Source of the DNA: Micrococcaceae bacterium | GTDB taxonomy: Bacteria; Actinomycetota; Actinomycetes; Actinomycetales; Micrococcaceae | Reading direction: 5' to 3' | NCBI GenBank assembly: GCA_025465475.1 | Contig: JAODMR010000141.1 | Coordinates: 1 to 64,000, forward strand | DNA length: 64,000 bases | Shown: positions 56,460 to 64,000 of the stretch, one piece after another | Numbering within the stretch: the first letter of the stretch is position 1 | Layout: each line of letters starts with the position of its first letter | The notes under the pieces: generated by a model | Seen by the model: the letters and a program-made list of their open reading frames with translations, nothing else | Told to the model about the DNA's origin: nothing | Database searches by the model: none | Program-made: the position numbers and the translations under genes

Positions 56460-57710
56460 ATGTACGCGTTGACGAACGTCACCCGGCCCTACGCCTGGGG
56501 GTCGACCACAGCGATTCCCGACCTGTTGGGCCGGGAGCCCTCCGGAGGGCCGGAGGCGGAAGTGTGGCTGGGCGCCCACCCGGACTCGCCGTCGGTAGCC
56601 ACCATGCCCGACGGGAGCACCGTCCCGCTGGATGAGCTCATTGCCACGGATCCGGTGGCCGCCCTTGGTGCCGACGCCGCGGCATCGTTCGACGGCAAAT
56701 TGCCGTTCCTGGCCAAGATCCTGGCCGCTGCGGAGCCTCTGTCCCTTCAGGTTCATCCCACGCTGGAGCAGGCTCGTGAGGCTTTTGCGGCCGAGGAAGC
56801 CGCCGGAGTTCCGCGGGATGCCGGGCACCGCAACTACAAGGACGATAACCACAAGCCGGAAATGATCGTCGCCCTGACGGATTTCCAGGCGCTGTGCGGA
56901 TTCCGCCCCGCAGCTGAGTCCCGCCGGCTTTTCGAACAGCTGATCGACCTGTTGGGAAGCGGGAACGTGCCGGCAGTGCTGTCGGATGTTGTGCAGGACC
57001 TGGCAAAGGCTGATGAGTCCGAGGCCATTCGGGCGGCTTTCGCCCGGCTGATCGACGCCGGGACGGACGTGGCCGATGCGACGACAACGGCCTCTGAGGC
57101 CATCACCTCTGCAGGTTCGGCCACCTCCGGCAATCCAGGTCTGGCCACCGTGGCGACCCTGGCGGAGAAGTATCCGGGAGATCCCGGCGTCCTGCTGTCC
57201 CTGCTGCTGAACCACGTGACGCTGGCGCCGGGTGAAGCCATTTACCTGCCTGCGGGCAACATTCACGCCTATCTGCAGGGTCTTGGCGTGGAAGTGATGG
57301 CCTCCTCGGACAACGTCCTGCGCGGCGGCCTGACGCCCAAGCACGTCGATGCGGCGGAACTGATGAAGACGGTCGCCTTCCAGGCTCTTCCGGTGCCCCG
57401 GCTGGAACCGGTGATGACGGAGCTGGATCAGCAGCTCTGGCAGCCGCCCTTCCGTGAGTTCCAGCTGCAGCGGGTGGAGCTGGCGCCCGGCGCCGGACCG
57501 GTTCCGCTGGCACAGAATGGGCCTTTGCTGGTCATCGTCCTGGCCGGCTCGACAGTGCTTGATTCACCCCGGGGTGACCTTCGGCTCGATCGGGCGGGCA
57601 GCGCGTTTGTCCCGTCACGGGAAAGCCCTGTCAACCTGCATGCGGTCAGCGGCGCCACCGAGACCGCCCTGGCCTTCGCCGTGACCCTCTCCGGCGCCCA
57701 CCCGCTCTAA
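56460..57710 (+). CDS. manA: Mannose-6-phosphate isomerase, class I
   Basis: 416 aa; ATG with GGAG seven bases upstream. Zinc enzyme interconverting fructose-6-P and mannose-6-P, feeding GDP-mannose for mannosylation. Zinc ligand motifs: LSLQVHPTLEQA, DDNHKPEMIVALTDFQALCG and IYLPAGNIHAYLQGLGVEVM, and the catalytic Arg region DNVLRGGLTPKHVD. Somewhat longer than the E. coli enzyme. In line with purK-purE-LCP; with pmt at 34.4 kb it supports an active protein-mannosylation pathway. No phosphomannomutase gene is visible in the window. Confidence 0.95.
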   Translation: MYALTNVTRPYAWGSTTAIPDLLGREPSGGPEAEVWLGAHPDSPSVATMPDGSTVPLDELIATDPVAALGADAAASFDGKLPFLAKILAAAEPLSLQVHPTLEQAREAFAAEEAAGVPRDAGHRNYKDDNHKPEMIVALTDFQALCGFRPAAESRRLFEQLIDLLGSGNVPAVLSDVVQDLAKADESEAIRAAFARLIDAGTDVADATTTASEAITSAGSATSGNPGLATVATLAEKYPGDPGVLLSLLLNHVTLAPGEAIYLPAGNIHAYLQGLGVEVMASSDNVLRGGLTPKHVDAAELMKTVAFQALPVPRLEPVMTELDQQLWQPPFREFQLQRVELAPGAGPVPLAQNGPLLVIVLAGSTVLDSPRGDLRLDRAGSAFVPSRESPVNLHAVSGATETALAFAVTLSGAHPL

Positions 57711-57726
57711 CTCCCCCGCCCCCTCA

Positions 57727-57854
57727 CCCCACACCGCCGAGTGTCGACATCTGCACGCCCCCACACCGCCGAGTGTCGACGTCTGCAGGCCCCCACACCG
57801 CCGAGTGTCGACCTCTGCAGGCCCCCACACCGCCGAGTGTCGACGTCTGCACGG
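57727..57854. repeat. Four tandem 32-bp repeats downstream of manA
   Basis: The core ACACCGCCGAGTGTCGAC recurs exactly at 57731, 57763, 57795 and 57827, a 32-bp period, with a few variable positions between cores (ATCTGCACG, GTCTGCAGG, CCTCTGCAGG, GTCTGCACG). The core contains GTCGAC and a self-complementary centre. Without regular unique spacers this is not CRISPR. Confidence 0.9.
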
Positions 57855-57870
57855 TTGTTGGGGGTACGCC

Positions 57871-57992
57871 AGGTCCCGACAGGCTCGACCAACGAACCGG
57901 GCCGGGTTCGACAGGCTCACCAACGAACCGGGCCGGGTCCCGACAGGCTCGACCGCAGGTGGTGCATTGGGTCTCGACAGGCTCGACCAACG
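57871..57992. repeat. CGACAGGCTCGACC repeats
   Basis: Four copies of (T/C)CGACAGGCTC(G)ACC near 57877, 57909, 57940 and 57976, interleaved with two copies of CAACGAACCGGGCCGGG. They are the same sequence family as the array at 16500-16975 but in a looser arrangement. Confidence 0.75.
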
Positions 57993-58617
57993 GTTGGGGC
58001 CGGTGCTGGCTTAGGAGTCGGATGCCTCGTTGGCGCCTGGATGGAAGACTCCGGGGCGGCGGGAGCGGGAGCCTTCCGAAGGCGGGCCGGCAACGCGCGA
58101 ACCGCGCCAGGCCACCCCTTCACCCGTGGTGAGGAGCACTGGCACGCCGCAGCACCCGGCTGCTTCATGGAACACATTCGCCATGCTCCAAAACGGCGAA
58201 GACCCATCCAAAACCACCACGTGGGCCGAGCACATCACCGACGCCGACTACAACGGCTGCTAACCAGCCGCCGAACTCGTCTACCAGAGCTCAGTGGCGG
58301 ACCGACCAGAACCCGCAACCACCGCAGGGACACGACCAGACTCCTGGGACCCCGTATCCATCGCGACGGATGCGTGCTTATATTGCTGGATGGACCGAGA
58401 CTTGAATTCCTACTCTCCCCGCTCGGGCAGACGGTTTTTCGAGATCACCGGCCGTCAGACGAAAATCCGAGCTTTTGATCCACCGGTTGCCACGACGAAG
58501 CTGCCACGCCGGCAGGAGGCGTCGTCCTTTTCCCCGGCGGATCGGTGCGCCGGAGCACTCCGGGGAGCGCGGCCCGGCCCCGGACCTCAGCGTGACACGG
58601 GCCGGTAGCCTCTCTCC
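57993..58617. other. Gene-poor region between repeats and glycosyltransferase
   Basis: About 620 bp. Three short open frames exist, none with a recognisable domain, ribosome-binding site or convincing codon pattern. GC drops locally around 58370-58480. The stretch around 58190-58260 reads as a plausible protein tail on the plus strand (AMLQNGEDPSKTTTWAEHIT then a stop), which may be a gene remnant. Confidence 0.4.
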
Positions 58618-60078
58618 ATGCGCAGGACGTCGGCGGGCCCCGACACCGCCGGAGGGGAGCGCGTACTGATCCTGTCCGCGGGGGTGGGATCAGGGCACAA
58701 CAGCGCCGCGGCGGCGGTGCAGCAGGCGTGCGCCGCTCGCGCAGACATTGCCGAGGTGCAGGTGCTGGACGTGCTGCAGGTGAGTAGCGTCCTCTACCGC
58801 GCACTGCTGGGGAAGGGCTACTTTGTTCTGGTCAAGGACTTGCCCTGGCTCGTCGAGTGGGGCTACGACACCAGCAATCCGCCGTTCCGGCGCCGTGGCC
58901 CCGTCGACCCCTGGACACGGGTAAATGCCGTTCCGGTCATAGGGGCGATCAAGCGGTTCCAACCGACCGCCATCGTGTGCACGCACTTCCTGCCCGCCCA
59001 GCTGTTGGCGTCGCTGCTCCTTCGTGGCGTGATCGACGCGAGGACCGCTGTCGTGATGACGGACTACGACTTCCAGGGCCTGTCGCTTCCGGGCGCGTTC
59101 CATTCGCTCTTCGTGGCCAGGGAGGAGGGGAGGGTGGAGCTGATGGCGCTGGGCCTCCCTCCCGACCGCGTGGCGGCAACGGGCATCCCAATCGCCGCAC
59201 AGCCCAATATCGCGCCCGCACGCGATGCCAGCAAGCCTCCGATGCTGCTGATTTCGGCGGGCGCGTCCGGCGGCGACTATGCGCTCTCGGTGGTGCGGCA
59301 GACGATGCACATGCGGTCGGCTTTCACGGCCACCATCGTGTGCGGACACAACGATGCGCTGCGGCGGCGCATCGAGCAGCTGGCGACACCGGCCGGCGAC
59401 CGCTACAGCGTGCTCGGCTTTACGGCCGACATGCCGCAGTTGCTGCGCCGAGCCGACCTGTTCATCGGCAAGCCGGGCGGGCTGTCGGCGTCCGAGTGCA
59501 TGGCTGCAGGGCTGCCCATGGTGCTGGTGCATCCCATCCCCGGGCAGGAGGTTCGCAACGGCGACTACCTGATGGAGCAGGGGGCGGCCGTCCGCTGCAA
59601 CACGGCCTCGACGATCGGCTGGAAGATCGACGAGGTGCTCCGCGAGCCGGGCCGCCTGCAGCGGATGCAGGCCGCGGCGTGGAGAACCGGACGTCCTGAC
59701 GCCGCGGCGGACGTGCTGACCGGCCTGCTGGGCGGGCCGTCACGTCCGCTGGTCGTGACCCGCGCGGCGCAGAGGACAATTCTTGCCGCGAGCGAGCAGC
59801 GCTTCGTCGCGACGGATCTGACGGGACCCTCCTCGCTGGTCCGCCTGATCGACCCGGCCGCGGGCAGCACGGTCGCGCTGCTGCAGGCCGAGGAGCTGAA
59901 GGACATGCAGAAACGGTACGCGAATCCTGACGGCGGCCTGGTGCTGCGGCGCGGCAGCGCGCCCCTGGTGCACCGGTGGGAGGCACGGCGGCTGCTGCGC
60001 GCCATGCTCCGGGGCGACGACGCGCTGCCTGTCCGAGTCGAAGGAGTCTCGGCGCCCCTTCCAGTTCCTCCCCGGTGA
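58618..60078 (+). CDS. MGDG-synthase/UgtP-like diacylglycerol-type glycosyltransferase
   Basis: 486 aa; ATG start, ribosome-binding site weak. GT-B fold like 1,2-diacylglycerol glycosyltransferases (GT28): N-terminal LILSAGVGSGHNSAAAAVQQ (residues 17-36) with the Gly-His lipid-acceptor motif, IVCTHFLPAQLLASLL, VVMTDYDFQGL, and C-terminal donor site FIGKPGGLSASECMAAGLPM with HPIPGQE. Such enzymes add a hexose to diacylglycerol, making glycolipids or lipoteichoic-acid anchors. The C-terminal 110 residues extend beyond the usual domain and are unrecognised. It faces the GH3 gene tail to tail, 19 bp apart. Flanking repeats and debris suggest an accessory insertion. Confidence 0.8.
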   Translation: MRRTSAGPDTAGGERVLILSAGVGSGHNSAAAAVQQACAARADIAEVQVLDVLQVSSVLYRALLGKGYFVLVKDLPWLVEWGYDTSNPPFRRRGPVDPWTRVNAVPVIGAIKRFQPTAIVCTHFLPAQLLASLLLRGVIDARTAVVMTDYDFQGLSLPGAFHSLFVAREEGRVELMALGLPPDRVAATGIPIAAQPNIAPARDASKPPMLLISAGASGGDYALSVVRQTMHMRSAFTATIVCGHNDALRRRIEQLATPAGDRYSVLGFTADMPQLLRRADLFIGKPGGLSASECMAAGLPMVLVHPIPGQEVRNGDYLMEQGAAVRCNTASTIGWKIDEVLREPGRLQRMQAAAWRTGRPDAAADVLTGLLGGPSRPLVVTRAAQRTILAASEQRFVATDLTGPSSLVRLIDPAAGSTVALLQAEELKDMQKRYANPDGGLVLRRGSAPLVHRWEARRLLRAMLRGDDALPVRVEGVSAPLPVPPR

Positions 60079-60097
60079 CCGGCGGGACAGGCGACCT

Positions 60098-62359
60098 TCA
60101 TCGGTCCCGGGTGGGCAGACCGTCCCGGACACTGCCTCCGCCCGGTCCCTCAGTGCCCCGCAACCTGGCCGCACCCGCCCAGCTGACCGGGCTGTGCTGA
60201 CCGACGAGCAGGGCCCAGTCGCCCGCACGGGCGGACCAGCGCCGGGTGGCGGGATCGCGCTGCAGGGTAGGCCCCGCGTCCAGTGCAACCCGCACCGTCG
60301 TTTCAGCGCCGGCCTGCAGCGTCACCTTCCGGAAGCCCAGGAGCTGAGCCACCGGCCTGCGGATCGACACGTCCGCGGCGTAGACCTGAACGACGGTCGA
60401 GCCCTCGCGGTCGCCGGTGTTCGTTACGAGCACCTCCGCGTTGCCGCCTGAGTCATCGAATTTGTGGTCGAGGAGCCGGTGCTTGATCGTCGTATAACCC
60501 AGGCCGAATCCGAACGGGAAGGCGGGCGCATGGCCCTCGCGGTCGAGACGGCGTTGACCCCACTTGTCGTCATAGACGACGGACCTCGCCGCGGGGTTGA
60601 ACGGTGGCAGATGCGCGGCCTCCGTTGGCAGCACAAACGGCAGCCGTCCGCCCGGCTCTGAACTGCCGGTCAGCACGCTCGCCAGCGCATGCCCGCCCTC
60701 CATGCCGCCGTACCAGGCGAGCAGGAGCGCCGGCACGCGGTCCCGCCACGTCTCCGTCAGGATCGCGCTGCCCCCGATCAGCACGACGACGGTCCGGGGG
60801 TTCGCCGCGGCGACCGCCCCGATGAGGGTCACATCGGAGGGGCGCAAGTCCAGCGAGCTGCGGTCCCCACCCCGGACGAAGCGCGCCGCCACGTGCGCGA
60901 GAACGATGAGCAGCCGACGGAGGGGGCCCGAGCCGAAGGCCCGACCGAGCACGCCCACATCGACGCCACCGGTGACGACGGACTCGCCCTCGTCGTGCTG
61001 GTCCATGCCGACAACCACGATCGCCATCTCCGCGGCGGCCGCCAGCGCCGCCGCGGCGCGCGCATTCCGACCGCAGGTGGTCGTGATTCGAGCAAAGGGA
61101 AGCGCCTCACGCAGCCCCTGCAGCGGCGAGACCGTGGAGGGCGGCCGAACACGTGACGAGCCGTGATCGCCGAGGTTTGCCCGTGCCGCGAGTCGTCCGA
61201 TCACCGCGACATGCCCGGTGGCGGGATCCAACGGCAGCAGCGGCGCGGCGCCGACGTTTTCGTTCTTCAGCAATACGGTCGACTCCGTGGCGACCCGGTG
61301 GGCAAGCGCCCGGTGCGCCGAGGAGGCGATGACGGCGAGCGTCGGGCCAACCGGCTCACGAGTTGCTGCGTGCAGCACGCAGGTGCGCAGGATGCGGCGG
61401 GCGGACTGCAACACCGTCGCGCGGGCCAAATCACCCTTCTGCAGCGCTGCGGGCAAATCGCGGGCGCGCAGCAGTCGCAGCGGCATCTCCACGTCCATTC
61501 CCGCCTCCAGGCTCACGACCGCGTCGTGGGTGCCGAACACCCAGTCGCTGGTCACGAACCCAGGGAAGCCCCACTCGTGCCGCAACACATCCGTGAGCAG
61601 GGCGCGATTGACGTCCATGTACTCGCCCCGCACCCGGTTGTACGCACTCATCACGGAATCCGCGCCGGCATCCACGACCGCCTTGAAATGCGGGAGGTAC
61701 ACCTCGTGCAGGGCGTGTTCATCGACCGACACGTCGACCTCGAATCGCTCATTCTCCATCGAGTTAAGCGCGAAGTGCTTCACGCACGCCATCACGTGCA
61801 CGCGTACACCTCGGGTAAGGGCCGCCCCCATCATGCCGGTGAGCACCGGATCCTCCCCATAGCACTCCTGCGCCCGGCCCCACCCCGGGTGACGAAGCAG
61901 GTTCACGCAGACGGAGGCGGAGTAATTCGCCCCCCGCGCCCTGGTTTCCAGGCCGATCGCGAGCCCAACCCGTTCCTCGAGTGACGGATCCCAGGTCGCG
62001 GCCCGGGCAATTGTCACAGGGAAAGCGGTGGAAGCGCCGATCACGACGCCACGGCCACCGTCACTGAACCGGATCCCCGGGATGCCGAGCCGCGGGACCG
62101 CCCCCGCCACGAACGGCCGCCGACCAAGCAGCGTCGGGATGAGCGGGAGCAGCAACCCCGGGGAGTCGCCGTCAAGCAGTCCGAGGATCTCCCTCTCCGT
62201 CATCCGGTCAATCAGTTGCTCCGCGGCCCCGTCCGGGTCGAGCCCGCCCCCGCGGACTGCCCGGACTGCCTCGTCATACGCGCTGCCCTCCCCCTTCATC
62301 GCGTCCATAGGTGACGGCTCATGCCTTAGCCTTGCCCGCCGGGCTGCAGCAATGTTCAT
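60098..62359 (-). CDS. Glycoside hydrolase family 3 protein (beta-glucosidase-like)
   Basis: 753 aa; ATG 62357-62359, although an ATG at 62308 or 62299 is possible since no clear ribosome-binding site is seen. GH3 N-terminal barrel with RFSDGGRGV, the KHFALNSMEN motif and nucleophile Asp272 in GFVTSDWVFGTHD, the (alpha/beta)6 domain (STVLLKNENVGAAPLLPLDP; AVIGRLAARANLGDHGSSRV) and a C-terminal fibronectin-III-like domain (FPFGFGLGYTTI). No signal peptide, so intracellular. Removes terminal beta-linked glucose or similar; the substrate is unknown. Paired convergently with a glycolipid-type glycosyltransferase. Confidence 0.88.
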   Translation of the reverse strand: MNIAAARRARLRHEPSPMDAMKGEGSAYDEAVRAVRGGGLDPDGAAEQLIDRMTEREILGLLDGDSPGLLLPLIPTLLGRRPFVAGAVPRLGIPGIRFSDGGRGVVIGASTAFPVTIARAATWDPSLEERVGLAIGLETRARGANYSASVCVNLLRHPGWGRAQECYGEDPVLTGMMGAALTRGVRVHVMACVKHFALNSMENERFEVDVSVDEHALHEVYLPHFKAVVDAGADSVMSAYNRVRGEYMDVNRALLTDVLRHEWGFPGFVTSDWVFGTHDAVVSLEAGMDVEMPLRLLRARDLPAALQKGDLARATVLQSARRILRTCVLHAATREPVGPTLAVIASSAHRALAHRVATESTVLLKNENVGAAPLLPLDPATGHVAVIGRLAARANLGDHGSSRVRPPSTVSPLQGLREALPFARITTTCGRNARAAAALAAAAEMAIVVVGMDQHDEGESVVTGGVDVGVLGRAFGSGPLRRLLIVLAHVAARFVRGGDRSSLDLRPSDVTLIGAVAAANPRTVVVLIGGSAILTETWRDRVPALLLAWYGGMEGGHALASVLTGSSEPGGRLPFVLPTEAAHLPPFNPAARSVVYDDKWGQRRLDREGHAPAFPFGFGLGYTTIKHRLLDHKFDDSGGNAEVLVTNTGDREGSTVVQVYAADVSIRRPVAQLLGFRKVTLQAGAETTVRVALDAGPTLQRDPATRRWSARAGDWALLVGQHSPVSWAGAARLRGTEGPGGGSVRDGLPTRDR

Positions 62360-62800
62360 GCACTAAAGTCTGCACCCTGTGCGCGTGGGAGCGGGAAAAC
62401 GGATCAGGGGACCCTTCCCGCCGCGGAAAGCACCCCTCGGCGGCTTCCGTCCACCAACGGCCTACTTCCCGGCAGCCACGGCGCTCAACGGCGAGTATCC
62501 CGAGCTCACCCGCCTGGCGCGTACATCGGTCGCGGCCCGCAACGAGTTGCTGCTCGCCCGCGCTTGTGCGCCTTGACCGAGCTCCGCGACGCCGTGCGTC
62601 ACTTCGAGTCGTCCGACAAGCACGAGCAGCAAAGGGTTCGGCGACTCGATGACCTGACAGACCTTCGCCTCCTGGACATCCTGAGCAGCAACAGAGCGGC
62701 CTGACGACGGCTGCACCTGGTCCATGCCGCGGCCGAAACGGCAGGCCATCGCCTCCTTTTGCGTGGAGTCTGCCGGTGTCTATGGTGGTACTTGGTAGCT
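62360..62800. other. Gene-poor region with a possible frameshifted remnant
   Basis: 440 bp. On the plus strand a frame from 62379 ends LTRLARTSVAARNELLLARA then stops at 62574; two bases later another frame continues LTELRDAVRHFESSDKHEQQ to a stop at about 62703. Joined, these give one helical, charged C-terminus, so this may be a small gene with a single frameshift. No family recognised. Confidence 0.3.
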
Positions 62801-63351
62801 CTAGAACACTGCCGGGGACGTCTGGCCCGTGTGGACGTATTTCCCCTGAGGTCGTCGAAGGCAGCGTGCAGCATCCGTCCGGCGAACTGCAGTCAGTGTT
62901 CGGACTTACCCATGCCTCTGAGGCCAGTTCCTGTGCATGGGCGACAGTCGCCGGCAGTGACGCTCTTTGCTGCGCGTCGTGGAAGTAGTGCGTTTCCGTT
63001 GAATTCCAGCCGGTCCATGCTGACGTTGGCGACACTTGTCACGAATTTTTCGAGCAACTCGGCGGCATACCGGTGTTCGGTGTCGATATGCCCTGAGGGC
63101 GCTGCCTGCCTGAACAGGGTCAACTCGTGGACCAGAGCACGACGGCGGCTCAGCGCGGGATATGTCTGCAGGATCCACGACGGTGGCGGTGAGCAAGCCG
63201 AACCCGCAATGGCCTGCGCGGCGGCAACGAAGCGAATCAGCGGCGTCGACGGAACTATTTCGGCGTAGCCGACCGTGGAGAGGCTCACCACGGAGACATA
63301 AAGGGCTTCGGCAAGGTCCCCTCCCCTGGGCACGCCCTAGGCGTAGACCAA
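62801..63351 (-). pseudogene. Degraded potassium channel (ion channel family) gene
   Basis: Pieces of one two-helix K+ channel can be read in order across frames: LVYA-stop-GVPRGGD (TAG at 63337-63339), ALYVSVVSLSTVGYAEIVPS pore, FVAAAQAIAG, WILQTYPALSRRRALVHELT, DTEHRYAAELLEKFVTSVAN, then (other frame) HYFHDAQQRASLPATVAHAQ and ASEAWVSPNTD, then (other frame) LQFAGRMLHAAFDDLRG, then KYVHTGQTSPAVF and a stop at 62801. At least three frameshifts, two compensating small deletions near 63192-63212 and a nonsense codon break it, and the first membrane helix is not found. The selectivity filter is TVGYAE instead of TVGYGD. Not functional unless the frameshifts are sequencing errors. Confidence 0.75.
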
Positions 63352-63587
63352 CCCTTGGGCAGATACGGGAGGTACATTAACGCCCCTGTTTCTGGCGTTC
63401 ACCTCCAAGTGGATCGAATCCCTGCACGTGGGAGAACCCCACCAATTCCGGCCTGTGGCTATATCCATTACGGCCGCGGGCGCGCATACTCAGGGCATGG
63501 CCGCACGTCCGCGTGGCTTTCCTGTCCTCCGGTTCCCCCCTCGCGAAGGGGATGTTGTCAGGGCCCGATGAGGAATGAAGCCCCCAA

Positions 63588-64000
63588 ATGGCCGACGCTC
63601 AACGCCCACAGCCGTCCCATCTCATTGTCGACCACCTGCAGGACCTCGTTCTGAAAACCAAGGACGTCAAGGTCATGCTCGATGAACTCGTCCAGTTTTC
63701 CGCCCTCACCCTGACAGATCCCACCACCGCGTTCTGCAGCATCACCCTGATGCGGCGTAAAAAACCCGTGACCGTGGCCAGCAGCGAAACCAGCGCGCTG
63801 CGTCTGGACGAAGCCCAATACAGTGCCGGTGACGGGCCCTGCCTGACAGCAATCCGAGATCAGGTCGTCATTCACGTGCCCGACCAGGAGCGTGAACACC
63901 GCTGGCCGCAATACGCCGCAACCGCGCTGCAGGAGGGTGTCGGATCCAGCCTTTCCATACCGCTTGCCCTTGCAGGTGAGGCCGAAGCCGGCCTCAACAT
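63588..64000 (+). CDS. GAF-domain protein (probably GAF-ANTAR regulator), 3' end beyond window
   Basis: 137 codons visible from ATG 63588 with GAGGAATGAAG upstream. The frame stays open to the window edge. The start (DLVLKTKDVKVMLDELVQFS) and core (FCSITLMRRKKPVTVASSET, LDEAQYSAGDGPCLTAIRDQ, VIHVPDQEREHRWPQYAATA, GVGSSLSIPLALAGE) match the GAF domain of actinobacterial GAF-ANTAR proteins. These are RNA-binding antitermination regulators with a small-molecule or redox sensor. The ANTAR half, if present, lies beyond base 64000, so that part is inference. Confidence 0.85.
   Translation, partial: MADAQRPQPSHLIVDHLQDLVLKTKDVKVMLDELVQFSALTLTDPTTAFCSITLMRRKKPVTVASSETSALRLDEAQYSAGDGPCLTAIRDQVVIHVPDQEREHRWPQYAATALQEGVGSSLSIPLALAGEAEAGLN

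Noticed and set aside
57727-57854. CRISPR array
   Set aside because: The gaps between cores are near-identical sequence, not unique spacers, and there are only four units.
58294-58608. 104-codon plus-strand frame before the glycosyltransferase
   Set aside because: No ribosome-binding site or domain; composition changes midway, so it is more likely a chance frame.
63400-63460. tRNA-like 3' half (GGATCGAATCCC and a CCA further on)
   Set aside because: T-stem pairing is poor and no D-arm or anticodon arm can be folded upstream.

Overview
The window is high-GC DNA from an actinobacterium. The gene set and order fit the Micrococcaceae (Arthrobacter/Pseudarthrobacter type): a WhiB regulator, RpfB, protein O-mannosyltransferase, an LCP-GtrA-purK/E block, DUF3499, DUF5719, TIGR03089 and TIGR01906 proteins, and many GTG/TTG starts. 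The genus call is inference from gene content, not from a search.

Layout. 1-14.9 kb (minus strand): five large LuxR-type ATPase regulators (LAL/MalT-like, about 900-960 aa; the first is cut by the window edge), with a polyprenyl-phosphate sugar transferase for exopolysaccharide initiation between the second and third. 15.0-26.4 kb (minus strand): a conserved housekeeping block, tatD-rpfB-rsmA-ispE-ABC-F-tRNA-Gln-glmU-prs-rplY-pth, interrupted by a palindromic repeat array between prs and rplY. 26.6-31.7 kb (plus): a moxR-DUF58-transglutaminase operon. 31.7-41 kb: succinate-semialdehyde dehydrogenase, rsmI, protein O-mannosyltransferase, acyl-CoA synthetase, and three membrane proteins (TIGR01906, SpoIIM, RDD). 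41-51 kb: L,D-transpeptidase, ahcY, Trm112-like, DUF3499, a zincin-like protein, DUF5719, a giant membrane glycosyltransferase and a WhiB2-like regulator. 51.3-57.7 kb: TIGR03089, GtrA, purK, purE, LCP protein and manA. 57.7-64 kb looks accessory: tandem repeats, a convergent pair (diacylglycerol-type glycosyltransferase and GH3 glucosidase), about 1.2 kb of gene debris including a K+ channel pseudogene, and the start of a GAF-domain protein.

How the genes fit together. Much of the window serves the cell envelope: UDP-GlcNAc (glmU), isoprenoid precursors (ispE), mannose supply (manA), protein mannosylation (pmt), wall-polymer attachment (LCP), L,D-crosslinking, wall turnover (rpfB), GtrA and large glycosyltransferases, and the EPS-initiating transferase inside the regulator array. 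Nucleotide and ribosome functions (prs, purK/E, rplY, pth, rsmA, rsmI) are interleaved.

The most unusual parts are the tandem LAL array (one member lacks the P-loop lysine), the repeats flanking prs and manA, a 22-bp repeat that puts a stop codon in all three frames at the end of gtrA, and a perfect palindrome over the predicted whiB promoter.
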